This document shows, piece by piece, positions 63,583 through 64,000 of a stretch of DNA of 64,000 bases (position 1 is its first letter; each line of letters starts with the position of its first letter). A model generated the notes under the pieces. It was not told the DNA's origin and did not search any database. It worked only from the letters and a program-made list of their open reading frames with translations. The position numbers and the translations under genes are program-made. Source of the stretch: Bugulina stolonifera (lineage: Eukaryota; Bryozoa; Gymnolaemata; Cheilostomatida; Bugulidae); NCBI GenBank assembly GCA_935421135.1, contig OW285191.1, positions 9,123,504-9,187,503 of the forward strand. The letters run 5' to 3'.

Positions 63583-63948
63583 TTTCCCAGTGCAATTATT
63601 GACAATGGAGATGATATTTTGGTCATTGATTTCAACTTTTGTCTGTTTTCCTAAAGGGGAGTGTTCCGTCCACCCTTGTCCTCTATTTTGTGAATTACAA
63701 AAGAATTGTATGAGAATGTAGCGCGTTTGCCTGAGCCTACAGTATACCAAGTGTTATTTTATGTGCAATGGACACTTGGGTAGTTATTTAGTGGGTTCGT
63801 TTTACCCTTCTTCCCTTCTGACTTGGTGTGTGATGAGTGTACTTGAGGTTGTTCGGCATTTGTAAATTTTGTAAATATTATATATTTCTATTAGTGTTAT
63901 TATTACATACATGTGCGGTACATGGTATATAACATCCAATACATGTAA

Positions 63949-63954
63949 AATAAA
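63949..63954 (+). terminator. Polyadenylation hexamer, probable CETN3 3' end
   Basis: AATAAA in GTAAAATAAAACTC lies 600 bases after the CETN3 stop. It is the clearest signal before the window ends; no other coding sequence is visible between 63349 and 64000. Confidence 0.45.
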
Positions 63955-64000
63955 ACTCAAATTATTATGATACAGGCAGCTATTTATTTCTAACTGTGGT

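Overview
This is animal genomic DNA: AT-rich, with spliced genes whose exons mostly end in GTAAGT/GTGAGT-type donors and begin after pyrimidine-rich or AT-rich acceptors. There are many short inverted-repeat transposons and no bacterial-style operons. A forkhead gene of the FoxG class makes it metazoan. The short introns, low GC and abundance of small MITEs fit a non-bilaterian or other marine invertebrate, perhaps a sponge, but the sequence alone does not settle that.

Six conserved genes can be rebuilt exon by exon with consistent reading phase, plus one unrecognised gene: an unrecognised CxxC/zinc-ribbon-like protein (minus, 2858-8013, one internal junction unresolved); the SNARE VTI1B (plus, 11581-16179, 8 exons, 251 aa); glutathione synthetase GSS (minus, 17956-25158, 11 exons, 492 aa); the deubiquitinase OTUB1 (plus, 27930-32252, 8 exons, 272 aa); a FoxG-class forkhead factor (minus, 45292-46736, 2 exons, 349 aa); 3'(2'),5'-bisphosphate nucleotidase BPNT1 (minus, 54547-59950, 7 exons, 319 aa); and centrin-3 CETN3 (plus, 61718-63348, 6 exons, 169 aa).

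Layout: housekeeping genes sit in head-to-head pairs (unrecognised gene/VTI1B; GSS/OTUB1; BPNT1/CETN3) with 1.8-3.6 kb between start codons, and VTI1B and GSS converge tail-to-tail. By contrast FoxG lies alone between gene-free stretches of about 13 kb and 7.8 kb, as is common for developmental regulators. The proteins act in unrelated processes (membrane fusion, glutathione synthesis, ubiquitin editing, transcription, sulfur-linked nucleotide turnover, centrioles), so I see no functional cluster.

Mobile and repetitive DNA is plentiful: a decayed KDZ-type transposase, a decayed non-LTR reverse transcriptase, tRNA-derived SINEs, a hAT-type MITE with a perfect 8-bp target duplication, a MITE with TAA target duplication, several other palindromic elements, a small TA-flanked element with an 84-codon open frame, several mini/microsatellites, and a recurrent short hairpin built on the core AGTTGTCCTCTC that turns up in introns, intergenic DNA and a 3' flank. 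That hairpin family and the small ORF-bearing element are the least explained things here.
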